Below are positions 47,604-59,064 of a stretch of 64,000 bases of DNA, in pieces. The stretch lies in assembly GCA_030686995.1 (NCBI GenBank), contig CM060704.1:117282042-117346041 (forward strand), in the 5' to 3' direction. The position numbers were made by a program, and so were the translations under genes. Below the pieces are notes generated by a model. It made no database searches and was not told the origin of the DNA. It saw only the letters and a program-made list of their open reading frames with translations. Positions within the stretch are counted from its first letter, which is position 1. Every line of letters begins with the position of its first letter. The stretch comes from Artemisia argyi (lineage: Eukaryota > Streptophyta > Magnoliopsida > Asterales > Asteraceae).

Positions 47604-48861
47604 TGTAGAAAACTAGAAGGGAGGGGGGTTGAATAGTTTTACCGATTAAAACTTTGTTTTAAAACTTTTAGATCGACTTATGTCAATCTAGTTTGGTGTG
47701 TTAGATATTGATAGTTTGATAAGCATATAAACTACACTACGAGATAGAGATAGACACAATTACAACACAAGTATTTATAGTGGTTTGGCTACAAGGACTC
47801 CTTCCTTGCCCTACTCCACTCCCTGAGTACCCAACTCGAGAGTTCCGTAAACACTAAACGACACAAACTCCTTTCACCGGCGGAGAAGCCTTCACAAAGT
47901 CGCTTACACTTTGTCCGGTACTAAGCTAAATACCGAGCTCTTCCACGAGGTAGAACCAAACCTACGTCGCCTACACTTTATCCGGTGCAAGGCTAGATAC
48001 CGGGTTCTTCACGCAAGGTAGAACCAAACCTTACACAACGTTGCTTAAACTTGATCCGGTACAAGGCTAGATACCGAGTTCCTTTACAATGGAGGAACTA
48101 TTCCTAACACCACTAATTATCACACCACATCTACAACGCACTTGAGATGAGAGAATGACAAGATACACTTCTGTGATCTTGTGAAGATGAAGAACCCTAG
48201 CAACCCATGTCTTAGCGTGCAAGTCTTCTAGAGGTCGTGATCTCGCCTTTAAGAGGAACCTAGAGAATCACTAAGAGAAAAGCTACATAGAAGATCATTA
48301 GATCTGAGGTTAGAGAACTTAGAATATAGAGAGAAGATATGTCTAAGTGGGGTTAGTAGAAAGGGAGAAATGGTCATCCATTTATAGGCAAAACTGGCTA
48401 CTGTTCACTCGGATCCTGCAGATCCCTTCCTAAAGGGATCCGACCAGTGTAAAGCTAGGAATCCGGCTATCTGGTAGTACCAGTCTGGATTTTGGGTTAT
48501 AATTCCGGGTTTTGGGTTATGGGTTAAGGTATGTGATTCATATGATGTCAAAGACATCTTTGGTCATGGGTTATGGACTTTGGGTCATTGGTTATGGACT
48601 TTGGGTCATGGGTCATGGTTTTACCCATTACTGATGTCATGCAATGGGTTATGACTTTTGGGTCAAGCTCCATGGGTCATGGGTTATAGACATGGGTTTT
48701 TGGTCATGGATAGTCCAAGCCTTTATATTACAAGTTACATGTATTTTTATAAAATGTAAGTAGCCAAAGTTACTTGTATTTTTATAAAATGTAAGTAGCC
48801 AAAGTTACTTAAGTGTTTTATAAACATGGTTTTGGTTTTATGTAAACTATTTAACTAAACA
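47604..48861 (-). repeat. Sirevirus-type LTR on the minus strand, 3' part
   Basis: Read on the minus strand it ends ccccccttctagttttct and aca, like the 23294 LTR (cccccttctagttttccaca). It contains three tandem units of about 70 bp (47880-48095) homologous to the U5 repeats of that LTR, and a palindromic module gatcccttcctaaagggatc (48421-48440). Minisatellite-like gggtcatgggttatggact repeats run over 48480-48710. The LTR is interrupted at 48861 by a Helitron and resumes at 58214. Confidence 0.7.
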
Positions 48862-50133
48862 CTAGCAGGGTACCCGCGCGATGCGGCGGCGGGTACCCTG
48901 TAATTAAAATTTTAGCTAGAAATGTTTTCTAGCTATATACATTTTGTGGCAATAACTTTACAAATAGCGAGATTTTTAAGTAAAAAACAAACTATTTCGT
49001 ACAAAAATAGATGAGTGTGCATGTGATACAGTAAAAATATAAAAATAGTGCACGATAATATTGTGAATATACGAGGTCTAAATTGTTGAGAGTGAAAAAC
49101 TACATATTTAATCATCAGCCAACTACGACTAAACCCTTTTTTCTCACCTACAACAGCAAATTGTATACAAAGTCACGTGTGCAAATAAAACTCTCATCCT
49201 TGCCAATTCTTCTCATCTATTGCTCGTCTCCCTCTACTATCATCGATCTACCGTCACGATCAAGTAAGCGATCAACAAACCCATATTTTATGAGCCCAAT
49301 AAATAATTTGTGATCCAAACTCGATTCAGCCCAAAAATATTAGTCTTTGATGATCGAAGTCGACTAATGAACTACACCACGCAAATTCTTTTATTCCATG
49401 TTGTTTTTATTTAGTCACCAACATTAATGTTAAGTTTGATGAGATCGATACAGAAATAAATTAAAAAGTAAAGTGTTATTAATCAAAATATCACTATATG
49501 TTTTTTAAGAAAAACATAATACTACCATTGCAACATGAAAATTTTATAATAATTTTCATCTATTTGTATAATCGAATTCAATACAGATGTACATAAATAC
49601 AAACTCCAGAGAATAACATACTCTATACATTCATTCCTATTTATTGCAAAATATCCGTTCTCTTTTTAATTTAAAATGTTATTGAAAACTATAATTACAT
49701 AGCCCATCTAGTCCAACCCAATCAAGCTTAAAAAATACCCAACATCATATCCAGTAATACTCATTTGCACAACTCTAAAATTACATCTCACGCCCCATTC
49801 TTTCTCTTTGAAAAATGCAGCCAACAAAATTTCACAATCAATATACATAAAATTATTTCATCTTCTTTTCATTCGCACGAATCACAAAATACATCATCCC
49901 TTGTTGTGCTTCTTCTAATTGTCCCAATACCATCCCTTAATTAACCTATGATTTCGTTTGCGCCTCAATAAAATCAAGATAGCATTTATATGTCTTCAAG
50001 ATCCTTTGGAGGGTCTCGGGTAGGTATCATCGAGTTACGTTTTTTTAGTTTGTGTGTTTTTGAACGAACCAAGAAAAGAAAGTAACAAATTTGTTATTTT
50101 TCTTATCTTTATGTTTCAGATATATAATGAAGA

Positions 50134-50166
50134 TTAGCTTATAGACCCGTGGAATCCACGGGATTT
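50134..50166 (-). mobile_element. 3' terminus of a second Helitron nested in the large one
   Basis: On the minus strand: a hairpin cccgtgga / tccacggg, then tctataag and CTAA, followed by T. This is a canonical CTRR Helitron 3' end of another family. A possible matching 5' end on the same strand, TCTATAAATTCTAATAAACC, starts at 57708 with flanking A. That would give a nested element of about 7.6 kb. The 5' end is the weaker half of the call. Confidence 0.45.
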
Positions 50167-52848
50167 TAGAGGGTTTTTGATTAAAAAAAGTAAGCACGTG
50201 AATAAAGTAAGAAAGAACAACAAACATAAACGGTATGAAATTTTTTTGTAACGGAATAATAAGTTATAAGTAACTGATAGTATAAAATAAAATGCTTGTA
50301 AATATCAATGTAATAAACGTTCATTGCTTTGTGATCTCTAATATGTTTGTCTTCAGAAGCAAATGTATGTAGTGACCATTCTAACACTTCAACAAAGGGT
50401 CCATTACGTGAACACCTAATAAGTTTTAAAAATATGTAAGTAAAAGAAGTTTGGGATTTATAATAAGTGCAAATAAGAAACATGCCGCAAAACATGTAAT
50501 ATGTATACTATACATACCTATTGACCGTGTGATTATAGACCTTGAAGAACTTCTTTATATACCACATTTATAGTAGTTTTTTTATAGGAAACAATTTGGT
50601 TTGTAACTATTAAGAAAATAAATGTGTATGTATCGTCTTCTCCAACGGGTAGATCAAAAGGATATATTCATTAAGAGGTTTTGTGGGTAGATAAATAAAC
50701 AAACAACAAAGAACGTAAATAGATAACATTGTTTTTTAAAAGAAAAACAATAAGTAAAGGGGCAACTAAAATTGGTTGCAACTTTTAACAAAATAAATGT
50801 GTATGTCTCATGTTCTCCAAGTGGTATATAGTCTTAAAATGCAAAGCTATGTAGCCAACGTCAATAACTTGAATAGTCCATGTAAATTAACGTCTAAGTT
50901 GTTGATAACAATATATGTAAAGTGAAAAAAGCATATAAATCATGTCATCTAGATAATTGTACATACCAATTTAACATTGATCATAAAACTTGTAGTACTT
51001 GTTTGTAGACAATGTTTATTGTATGATTTGAAATATTATTGTCTTGATCACAAATCATAACATGAATATCATTTAACTAAGTAGCCTTGCATAATTACAA
51101 TATAACATGAATATCCATGTGTTAATATGCTAAGTAGCCCATGTAGTTCAGTCCAAAATATTGCATTGTTAACCTTATAAGGGTAAAATGTTAACCAATT
51201 TACAATTTGACTTTGGCAAGCGAATAACCTGATATATCATAACCATTTTTTTGCAAGTCAGTAACCTATAAGCTAGTTCAATGTCAATATTACCAGAAGC
51301 CCATTTCTTGTGCCAAAAGATATAACTGGTTAGTGACATTTGAATTCATGCTACAAACACCATCATTAAAGCCAACTTTGGAAACCATATTTAATAGGTA
51401 ATCCCAAAAACAATCTAAAAGTAGTTATTCAATATGTAATCCCAAACAGGCCCATGTAATCAGTTTCTAAAAAAAACCCAAACAACCATTCAAAGTATTT
51501 ATTCTAAAAACAATTCCAATCTGAAAGTAGTTTTTCTATCGAGAAATCCCAAACAGCCCCTTATAATCAATCTTCGCAGGTTTGATGACAGTGGGGGAGC
51601 TTTCTCCTTTGACACCTGCAAAACAATGCATCCCTTTAAGTAACAAACTGGACAGCTTCATTAGCTTGTAAAAAAATTGACAATTTCATTAGCTTGTAAA
51701 AAATGGACAACTTCCTAACTCACTTTACCGGCTCGACCCATTTCCCTTTTAGTAAAAGTGGTACTATGTCCCGTGTACTATGTAATATGGTACTATGACC
51801 CGTTTCCTTTTTTTCAACTTGTGTCAAACTAAATTAGAAACTTCATAACACACATTTATGCAGGATCTATAGTTAAATCAAAGTGGGTTAAAAATATATT
51901 AACATACGAATAAAAACGACTCCAAACACAAAACCATTAATAAAATCTAAATAAAACATGAGTAGCTATCCGCGTCACTTTTGTTCATTTAACTCATTTA
52001 AGGTTTAGCAACTAAAGATACGCTTAAGAGAAATTCAGACCCATTTAACTCATTTAGCTATTTTTTGTTTCTGAATGAACCCCTTCTTAAAGTAAATGGG
52101 TAAAATTGTGTTATAATATATCAATAGTCCATGAGAAGCCTCAATTACATAATTAAACCCAATATAGCAATAGTCCATGAGAAGCGTCAACTGCAGAGCT
52201 AAACCACAACAACATAATTTCCAATCAAAATAGAGAAAAAGGAAAACAAAAGGGTCGACGGATCAATCAATCAAAATGGGTTGAAAGAAAGAAAGTTACT
52301 AAAGAATTTTTTATGCATAGATACTCTTAAATTCTTTTATTAAAAATCCGTTAAAAAAACATCATTTTATTCAAAATGTACTATATAGCGATGGTTGCTA
52401 TCTTTGAAACCTGAATACCTAATAAAAACTCAAAAAGTTAGACTAAGTTTTTGAGGTCAACCACCTGATCCGTTTATTCAAATCATCCGATTCCGGACTA
52501 ATTGAGTTTGCAACTTCTACCTTTTGAAAATATAACCTATATAAGGTTGTGAATCAAAGTAAATGTACTCTTTTTATCTCTTAGTAGTGATTTAGATATA
52601 TATTAGAACAACAATATACTAAATTTTAAAGACACAGGCAAGCACAACTCTTTGATTTCAGTATCTATATAACAATTTTTGAATGTCTGCGACCCTAACA
52701 TAAGCATATCTGCTTATGAGCAGAGAAGAGATCCCTCTAATATTCCCTTGAACGACAGTGCAATATGCAAAATAGCAAATTGAAAACAGATGGACATACC
52801 TACGACTATGCCAAGCATAATATTAGTGGGAATAGTTTCTTATCATAC

Positions 52849-53166
52849 CAGTAGTATATTTTAGCTCCTTCTCGTCCAATATGTTCTTCAATCCGGCTAT
52901 GAATCTGACATATGAATAACATATAGGTCAAACTGCAATACGCAAGTTAGCAACAAAATATACAGCCAAATACCTGTCATCACCTTTCGTTATTCATTAT
53001 AAGATAATGGAATTCTTTTTTAAATATAATATGTGTCAACAAATAATATAGTACTTGTGCTCAAATGCCAAAAGGTTTATCAATATAACACCTGATCAAA
53101 TGAGAATGTTGGTGAACTCAAGGACATTATGGCAGAATAATTGACACCTGTTTCCTCAATCTCGAC
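52849..53166 (-). pseudogene. Two exon-like islands of unidentified origin in the Helitron
   Basis: Island 53166-53092 (25 codons, EIEETGVNYSAIMSLSSP...) has an acceptor (ctaccag) and donor (cag/gtgtta). Island 52904-52849 (HSRIEEHIGREGAKIYYW) has an acceptor (tatgtcag) and donor (actg/gtatga). The two join in frame. A third candidate lies near 51635 (gcag then GVKGESSPTVIKP). I do not recognise the parent gene. Confidence 0.42.
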
Positions 53167-53487
53167 CTGGTAGGAAAACTGTAAAACCTCATTTATATTC
53201 GAAATAAAGGAAGCCACAAAAATGGGCTTATTTTGTTCTCTAAAGTCACTGAAGCCACACAAAAAAAACTAATCCAAACAACCCTTATTGGTCATTTTTA
53301 CCATAGCTTAAAAGCTTATATGTTATAAGCTAATGCAAACACTCAAAACAACCTTATGAGCTCAAATTCATATGTCATAATTAAACTACTTAATGAAAAT
53401 AGACTAAAGCCATAAAACAAAGATAATCTAAACACCAACTTAATCTTAGAGAAAAATAGGTGCATTAAGACACTGTCACTAATCTTT

Positions 53488-53525
<38 letters not shown>
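53488..53525. repeat. Long A-run
   Basis: About 37 consecutive A. A near-duplicate pair of sequences (cttattttgttctctaaagt at about 53226 and 53539) flanks it. It may be a transposon tail or slippage product. Confidence 0.5.
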
Positions 53526-53526
<1 letters not shown>

Positions 53527-54293
53527 AAACTAAACTGGGCTTATTTTGTTCTCTAAAGTGAATAAAGCCACAAAAAATAAAAAAAAAAATAAAAATAAAT
53601 AAAAAAAGCTAATCCAAACACCCCCTAATATGCTTCTAACTATTGGTGGTTTTCTTGTGCTATTTTATTATGCAATTTATGGCTAACAACAGAATTTGTT
53701 GAAGGTTTATAGATATACCGTTTTGGCCGAATTAAGGGTCATACTCGCTAACACGGATCCATTTTGTTAAGGATGGCTCGTTCACTTAATTACAGGACAC
53801 CCACCTACACAAGAAGATGCGAAAGCACAGAGTTAGTGACACACAACTTGTCTCAAGCAAGCTTACAAAAGGGTGTTTAATATAACGACCCGAAGTTGTT
53901 GAATATAACATAATGACCCTTGGGCCTTTAATTGCATCTTTGTTCACTTGGGTTTCCACCTGAAAAACATACAATAACCATAATAAGCGGCCATTAATAA
54001 GTTGTTTTCAAGACATCTATTGCGGTGTGCACGTGTTGCAACAACTTGCCCTATTATATCATTGGGTAACTATTGGCCAACTTTCTATTTGATATCAGTA
54101 GCTTCAGCTTGTATATGAAGATTATATACTCATTACCAGTCAAAAAAAGAAAATTACATTGTGGTAAGCATTTCAAAGTTAGTAAACCTTCAGTTTTAGC
54201 ACATGTAATAGCTGTATTAGGTACTTTGTGGCTATTTGCATAGCCATAACATGGTAAGCAAGACTAACACGTGGTAAGTAAGACAACATATAC

Positions 54294-54536
54294 CTGCTGC
54301 CATACTTGGATTGACAGGCCCCTTTTATCTATCCTCCTAATTAAGGCGTTATATAAAACAGGTAGAGAGTAACGCAGGGTCTTCCCTGACCAAGTGTGTT
54401 GGCTTGTGTCCAAGATTTGTTCTAACATTCTTTGAAGATAGAGAAGGTGTTCAACATTCGCAATTCCATGAGTCATAATAATTGCAAGATTCACGACAGT
54501 TATACGATTCAATGTTTCTGTGAATTCAGTGCAACC
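54294..54536 (-). pseudogene. Captured exon of Mediator subunit 23 (MED23)
   Basis: An 81-codon exon, bounded by an acceptor (cttttgcag) and a donor (cagcag/gtatat), encodes TETLNRITVVNLAIIM, HGIANVEHLLYLQRMLEQIL, TSQHTWSGKTLRYSLP and RIDKRGLSIQVWQQ. This matches plant MED23 (a ~1600-residue Mediator subunit) as I know it; family members usually have SEKTLRYFP and AIQAWQQ, so a few positions have drifted. No other MED23 exon is recognised nearby: the next island downstream, VETQVNKDAIK (about 53953), does not clearly continue it. It sits inside a Helitron in the Helitron's own orientation, so it is interpreted as transduplicated. Confidence 0.7.
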
Positions 54537-55330
54537 CTGCAAAAGAGTTATATTAGTTTAATAGTGAAGTTAATAGAAAAAGAAAAAAAAAAGTGCTATA
54601 ACTACTGCTAAACTAATTGTTAGTAATGGGAAGCTAATTGATCTAATTTAATAAATGACGGTAACCTGATTATCGCGACTCGAAGTAGCAATAATCAGTT
54701 TTAAATGGTTAAACAAATTCTACTTCTGGTTATGGTTATTGGGTCATTTAAGGTTCAAAAGAACAGTTTCTAAGATAAGTAAACATTTATTAGAAAATGA
54801 TTCAATAATAGACAAAAATTACACCATGGCTAAACTAAGGGACCTTCACCTTATTAACATTACCTTAGTTTGTGTACTGTGTTTTTTGCGGCCATAGAGC
54901 AATAACACACGCTTCATAAAGTCGACTGCAATGAGCATCAATATAAAACCAATTCAATCCATGAGTAAACTACGGGAACTTAGTGTAACTAACAGAGTTA
55001 GATACCCACAACTTGTCTCAAGCAAATATTACACCATGACACACAACTTATTAACAGAGTTATTAGAAAATGATTCAATAAAAAGACATATTAGTAAGTT
55101 TCAATAAGTCCTCTTGTTTGGTACCGTATAAATTATAATGATTTATGCACCCCATTATTAATAAGTTACAATAAGGTCTTCTTGTTCGGTAAAAATCCGT
55201 GAAAACAATCAAATCATAATCAAGTTGAATCATAATGGTTTACATCATAAACATAAAAAATCAGCAATAATATAAACCATATTGATTCAATATAATTAAA
55301 AGGTATAAAGTTGTAGTAAAGGGGATTTAC

Positions 55331-55542
55331 CTTTCGTTAACCATCTTAGTCCAACACAGTGCAACAGTGCACTTTCTTCCCCGCGTTCGTACGCTCGCAA
55401 TATATGTAGAAGCTCCGGGATCAACACCAATTCCGTTGATGCAATTACCAGCATAGCCATTAAGGCCAACTAATAACGCTTTCTTCCATGGTATAAACAA
55501 AACTACATATGTTGGTGAATTATAAGGTCCATAGGTCTTCAT
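55331..55542 (-). pseudogene. Jacalin-lectin-like fragment in the Helitron
   Basis: The frame encodes TYGPYNSPTYVVLF and LLVGLNGYAGNCINGIGVD. It follows the jacalin C-terminal pattern YGPYG ... IVGFxGxxGxxLDAIGV, with several changed residues. A donor site (aaag/gtaaat) ends it at 55331. Upstream islands at about 55786-55737 and 56027-55973 (IRTKTTNPRLKDYTIE) may be further exons, possibly of the same gene. A complete jacalin domain (~145 residues) is not present. Confidence 0.42.
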
Positions 55543-57037
55543 TTTTGTGCCAAAAGCTTGGTATCGTCAAGTTCTAAAGGAAACTAAGCATTAGAGACGA
55601 AGAAGGACGCTCCGATCGTTTGGTAACATTAGCTAATATAATGTTGGCTACAACTCTCTACATTCATATGAACCTAGATAGCTCTAATTACAAATATCTG
55701 TATTCGAGTTTACCTAATCGTTACACAGTTTAAAGGTTGAACACGGAAACTGCGACCTCTTTGCTGCTGGTTGTGATTGGTACCTGTTACAAAAATACAA
55801 CATTAATTAAGGACAATCTTGTAGGAGTGTTCTTCACTAAATTATAATGCTTATAGGTATAATAAGTAAACCAAAGGCATGTGAAACTGGTCTGATGATT
55901 GGAGCAAAGTAGGGATTTTTAGTAAGCTACAAAACTTTAAAAAAATGCAATCCTAAAAAAAAGACCCGTACCTCAATCGTATAATCTTTTAGCCTCGGAT
56001 TTGTAGTTTTAGTTCTAATTGCAACCTTAAAAAAATTTAAAAACAGAATCGATTTAGTAAGACCAAATCATGTATCAACACATGCTAATCAAAGAAACAC
56101 ATAATTCAATTACTATATTAATTAGAATCACTAAAATAAATTAACGAATCTGCAAATACTTGAAAACACCAAGGATTGGTAATCCCTTCAGCAAAGTAGT
56201 AGTTCTCTACATCAGGAGGACAAGTTCAGCATCATCACTCACCTATCATAAAATAATTAATTTTTTCTTGTTAAGATAAAGTTAAGTGTAACAAAATATC
56301 AAATATGATGCACAAGTTTACTTATTGATTCTTTTAAGAATCGCAAAAGTCAACAATCAACATGATTCAGCTTCAAAATTATGAAAGTTAATTAAACACA
56401 AAAAGTTGATAAAATGTTTATTTTATACATACGAAGTTTATGGTACATACCAGTAGCATGATTTTAATTAAAGCCCATGTTCGACCATCCGACATACAAC
56501 AACTCCATAGCTAAATAGCCAGAACTCATCTACTCAATTTCAAGTATAGAATTTGCTATCTAAATATTCTTTATGTCGTACACCTTCTCTTTCAATCAAA
56601 GGTTTGATGTAGCTATAATATTGTTGTGCCCTGCCTTCGTACAAACAACCTGTTGTAGCTCCAATGTCACCATTACTTGATATTTTACTAATGTGTTGAA
56701 ATTACAGCTCCATAATGTGGTAAGAAAATCTATATAGTAAAGGATGCCTAAAGTCCATATTATAGCAATAGGTAACACATTAAAAAATGACTTGAACTTT
56801 CATTAACAAACTTCATAACCATATCTTCCATATCAATTTTATACTTGTACGTTTAATATTGATTGCTTTACTCAGCGGCTTGTTAAAAGAGTTAAAAATC
56901 AACTGAACATAAATAAGAACAATTTTTTAATGTGGCGTTTCATCAAACACTTGGTGTGTGCTAAAAAATAATTTGAATTGATTATCATATAAATAGCAAT
57001 TAGATGGATTGTTGAGAGTTGATCTAAATAAAAAGAT

Positions 57038-57300
57038 TTAAGTGATTAAGATTTTCATACCTTCAACTTGAATTGCATATGCCCCTGCCAAAACAACAAC
57101 AACAAAAACACATGTGTAAATTATAAAAACAAATAAAAAGATCAAGAGATAACATATGAATGCTAGAAAGATTGATGATGGAAACATAAACAATGAAGAC
57201 AACACATAAACAAAGATTATTGAACGATTTGACTCGATGACAAACACGTACCTACACCAGTCGAGATGTTAGAATTTCACCAGCATCATTGAACGATTTG
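57038..57300 (-). other. Possible start region of a Helitron-borne transcript
   Basis: A short exon-like segment with ATG (HMQFKLK, about 57089-57061) is bounded by ttggcag and a gtatg donor. A cgagtcaaatcgttcaat phrase occurs twice (about 57220 and 57285). Whether this is transcribed is unknown. Confidence 0.25.
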
Positions 57301-58213
57301 ACTCGGAAGTGTTTTTGAATTGTGAATCGTGAATTGATTAAAGAAGAATGCATTGACATGGTTGATTGACTTTTTTGATATGGTTTTGAATTGATTTGCG
57401 GTTACAAATGTTTGAATGAATTGTGAATCATGAATTAATTAGTTACCAAAAAATAGATGAATTAATGGTGGCGTTACAATCTTGATGAGTTAAGAATGAG
57501 AGTGAATTGATTTGTATTTTAACCTACTAAAATAACACTAAAAGTAAGAGCATTTGTATAGAAGTGAAAGGAGTAGCGCATATGAGTGTTGTACAATGGA
57601 GAGCAATAAATATTTTTGGACCAATAGCATCAAAGACACATCAGCGCATTAATTAATTTTGCTGCTTCATAAGCTTGTAAATTATTATGGTTTATTAGAA
57701 TTTATAGATATGCTTCAAAAATGGATTGATGATGATGTTTTATTTCATGTTTTGACTATTAGCTCTCATAATATTTTATGACACATGAAAAAAAACTGAG
57801 ATCGTTTGATTGTTATTTTATGTTCGAGTTTTGTGGTTGATGGGTTCCTGATTTAGATATGGATTTGTTATTGATATGGGTTGATTTGAGGACATTTGTT
57901 CTTGTTATTTCTTTAACAAGTTTGGTATAATGAAAAGACAATATAAATTCGTATAGATCTGTGGATGAGAGAGTTGTACATTGTGCTTAACTACTTGTAA
58001 TTTTGGTGCAGGGGGTGTTTTTAATGCTATTAATGTAGAATTGATAAATTTTGGTCTGAATTTGAGTTCTCGCTATTTTTTATTGTACACTATGCTTAAA
58101 GTGTTGTAAGTCTGAAAATTTTGTACACTAAAGTGTTGTTCACCATGCATAAAGTGTTGTAAGTCTGAAAATTTTTGGAGAGAGAGTCCTTTGTCTATTA
58201 TATGTAGTATAGA

Positions 58214-58376
58214 TGTTTAATAGTTTAGTTGTTTAGTGAAATGAGTTAGTAAACTTTTGGCTCAAAGCTTTACGTATTTTATTTATTTCGTTAAATGATT
58301 TTACGTTTGTTATCGACAAAATATTAGAAGATCATAAAATTTAAATAAACGTTTTTATGGTTTATTTGTATTAACA
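58214..58376 (-). repeat. Sirevirus-type LTR on the minus strand, 5' part
   Basis: On the minus strand it begins TGTTAATACAAATAAACC at 58376, matching the 23294 LTR start (TGTTAATACAAATATCGCC), and is preceded by a polypurine tract (aaaaaagggggat). It ends at 58214, where the Helitron begins, and is continued by 48861 downwards. Confidence 0.75.
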
Positions 58377-58860
58377 ATCCCCCTTTTTTGTTCATGACAA
58401 AACATAAAATTATTTCAAGTAAAAAGTAAAATTCGTAAAATTTTAAGTTTTTACTCTTTTCTCCTCCTTTTGTCAAAACAAAAAGAGCGTCGAAAAAAAA
58501 CTAACCCGAATGCAAGAACGTATAAAAAGATTTTTTAAAGAGAAAAATATTTAGAAGAAAAAGAGTAAAAGAGGAGTAAGGTAGAAACATGCTTATTACC
58601 CCCCCCCCCCCCCCCTTGACGTTTGATCCCCTTTAGTGAGGGCGTCAAGTAATTAGGAAGGCTAAGACGAGATAATTGCAATATTTGCAATGTTTTTGCT
58701 TTGACGAAAGCTCCCCCTTATTGAGGGCGTCAAGTACTCCTAGTGTGTTTTGAAAATCTATAAAACAAAGGTTATGCAAAGTATATAATATGAATATTCC
58801 TGAAAATGAGCTGAATCAATGCTCAAATTGGTTTCTGAGTGCCCGGATCCGTCTCAGAAG
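58377..58860 (-). mobile_element. 3' end of the interior of the minus-strand Sirevirus-type element (truncated)
   Basis: Immediately upstream (minus sense) of the LTR is a polypurine tract. Further tracts or their inverse (ctccccct) lie at about 58614 and 58710, next to repeats of gagggcgtcaagtaa / gagggcgtcaagtac. A run of 17 C is at 58599-58615. At 58839-58861 ggatccgtctcagaagggatcc resembles the LTR palindromic module at 48409-48450. No ORF remains and the other LTR is not in the window. Confidence 0.55.
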
Positions 58861-59064
58861 GGATCCTGATGTATAAGGAAAGCTTTAAATTTATAATACT
58901 AGTTTTACCGTTTTTAATAAACCAAACACACGGGTAAAGTATAGCCCACGTATGTAGTATAAGAATTTAGGCAAGACCATGTCGTATCCACAGGGACTTA
59001 GTTCGTTCAATTAAGTAGGGAATAAGTAGTTTAAACAAAACAATAATTCAACAAGTAGCAATTT

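Larger units (their letters stand above)
48862..58213 (-). mobile_element. 9.35-kb non-autonomous Helitron carrying exon-like gene fragments
   Basis: On the minus strand the 5' end is TCTATACTACATATAATAG (from 58213, host A on that side at 58214) and the 3' end is CTAG (48865-48862) followed by host T. A hairpin gggtacccgc / gcgggtaccc (48868-48898 region) lies before CTAG. Both ends match the Helitron at 39900-41237. Removing 48862-58213 joins aactaaaca to tgtttaatag and restores one continuous Sirevirus LTR, which independently confirms both ends. No Rep or helicase motifs are seen, so it depends on a partner. The interior carries minus-strand exon-like islands between 51.6 and 57.3 kb. Confidence 0.8.

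Noticed and set aside
48862..50133. Alternative short Helitron ending at 50133
   Set aside because: A TC-like end exists at 50133, but the 3' end family matches the 5' end at 58213, and only the long version restores the split LTR.
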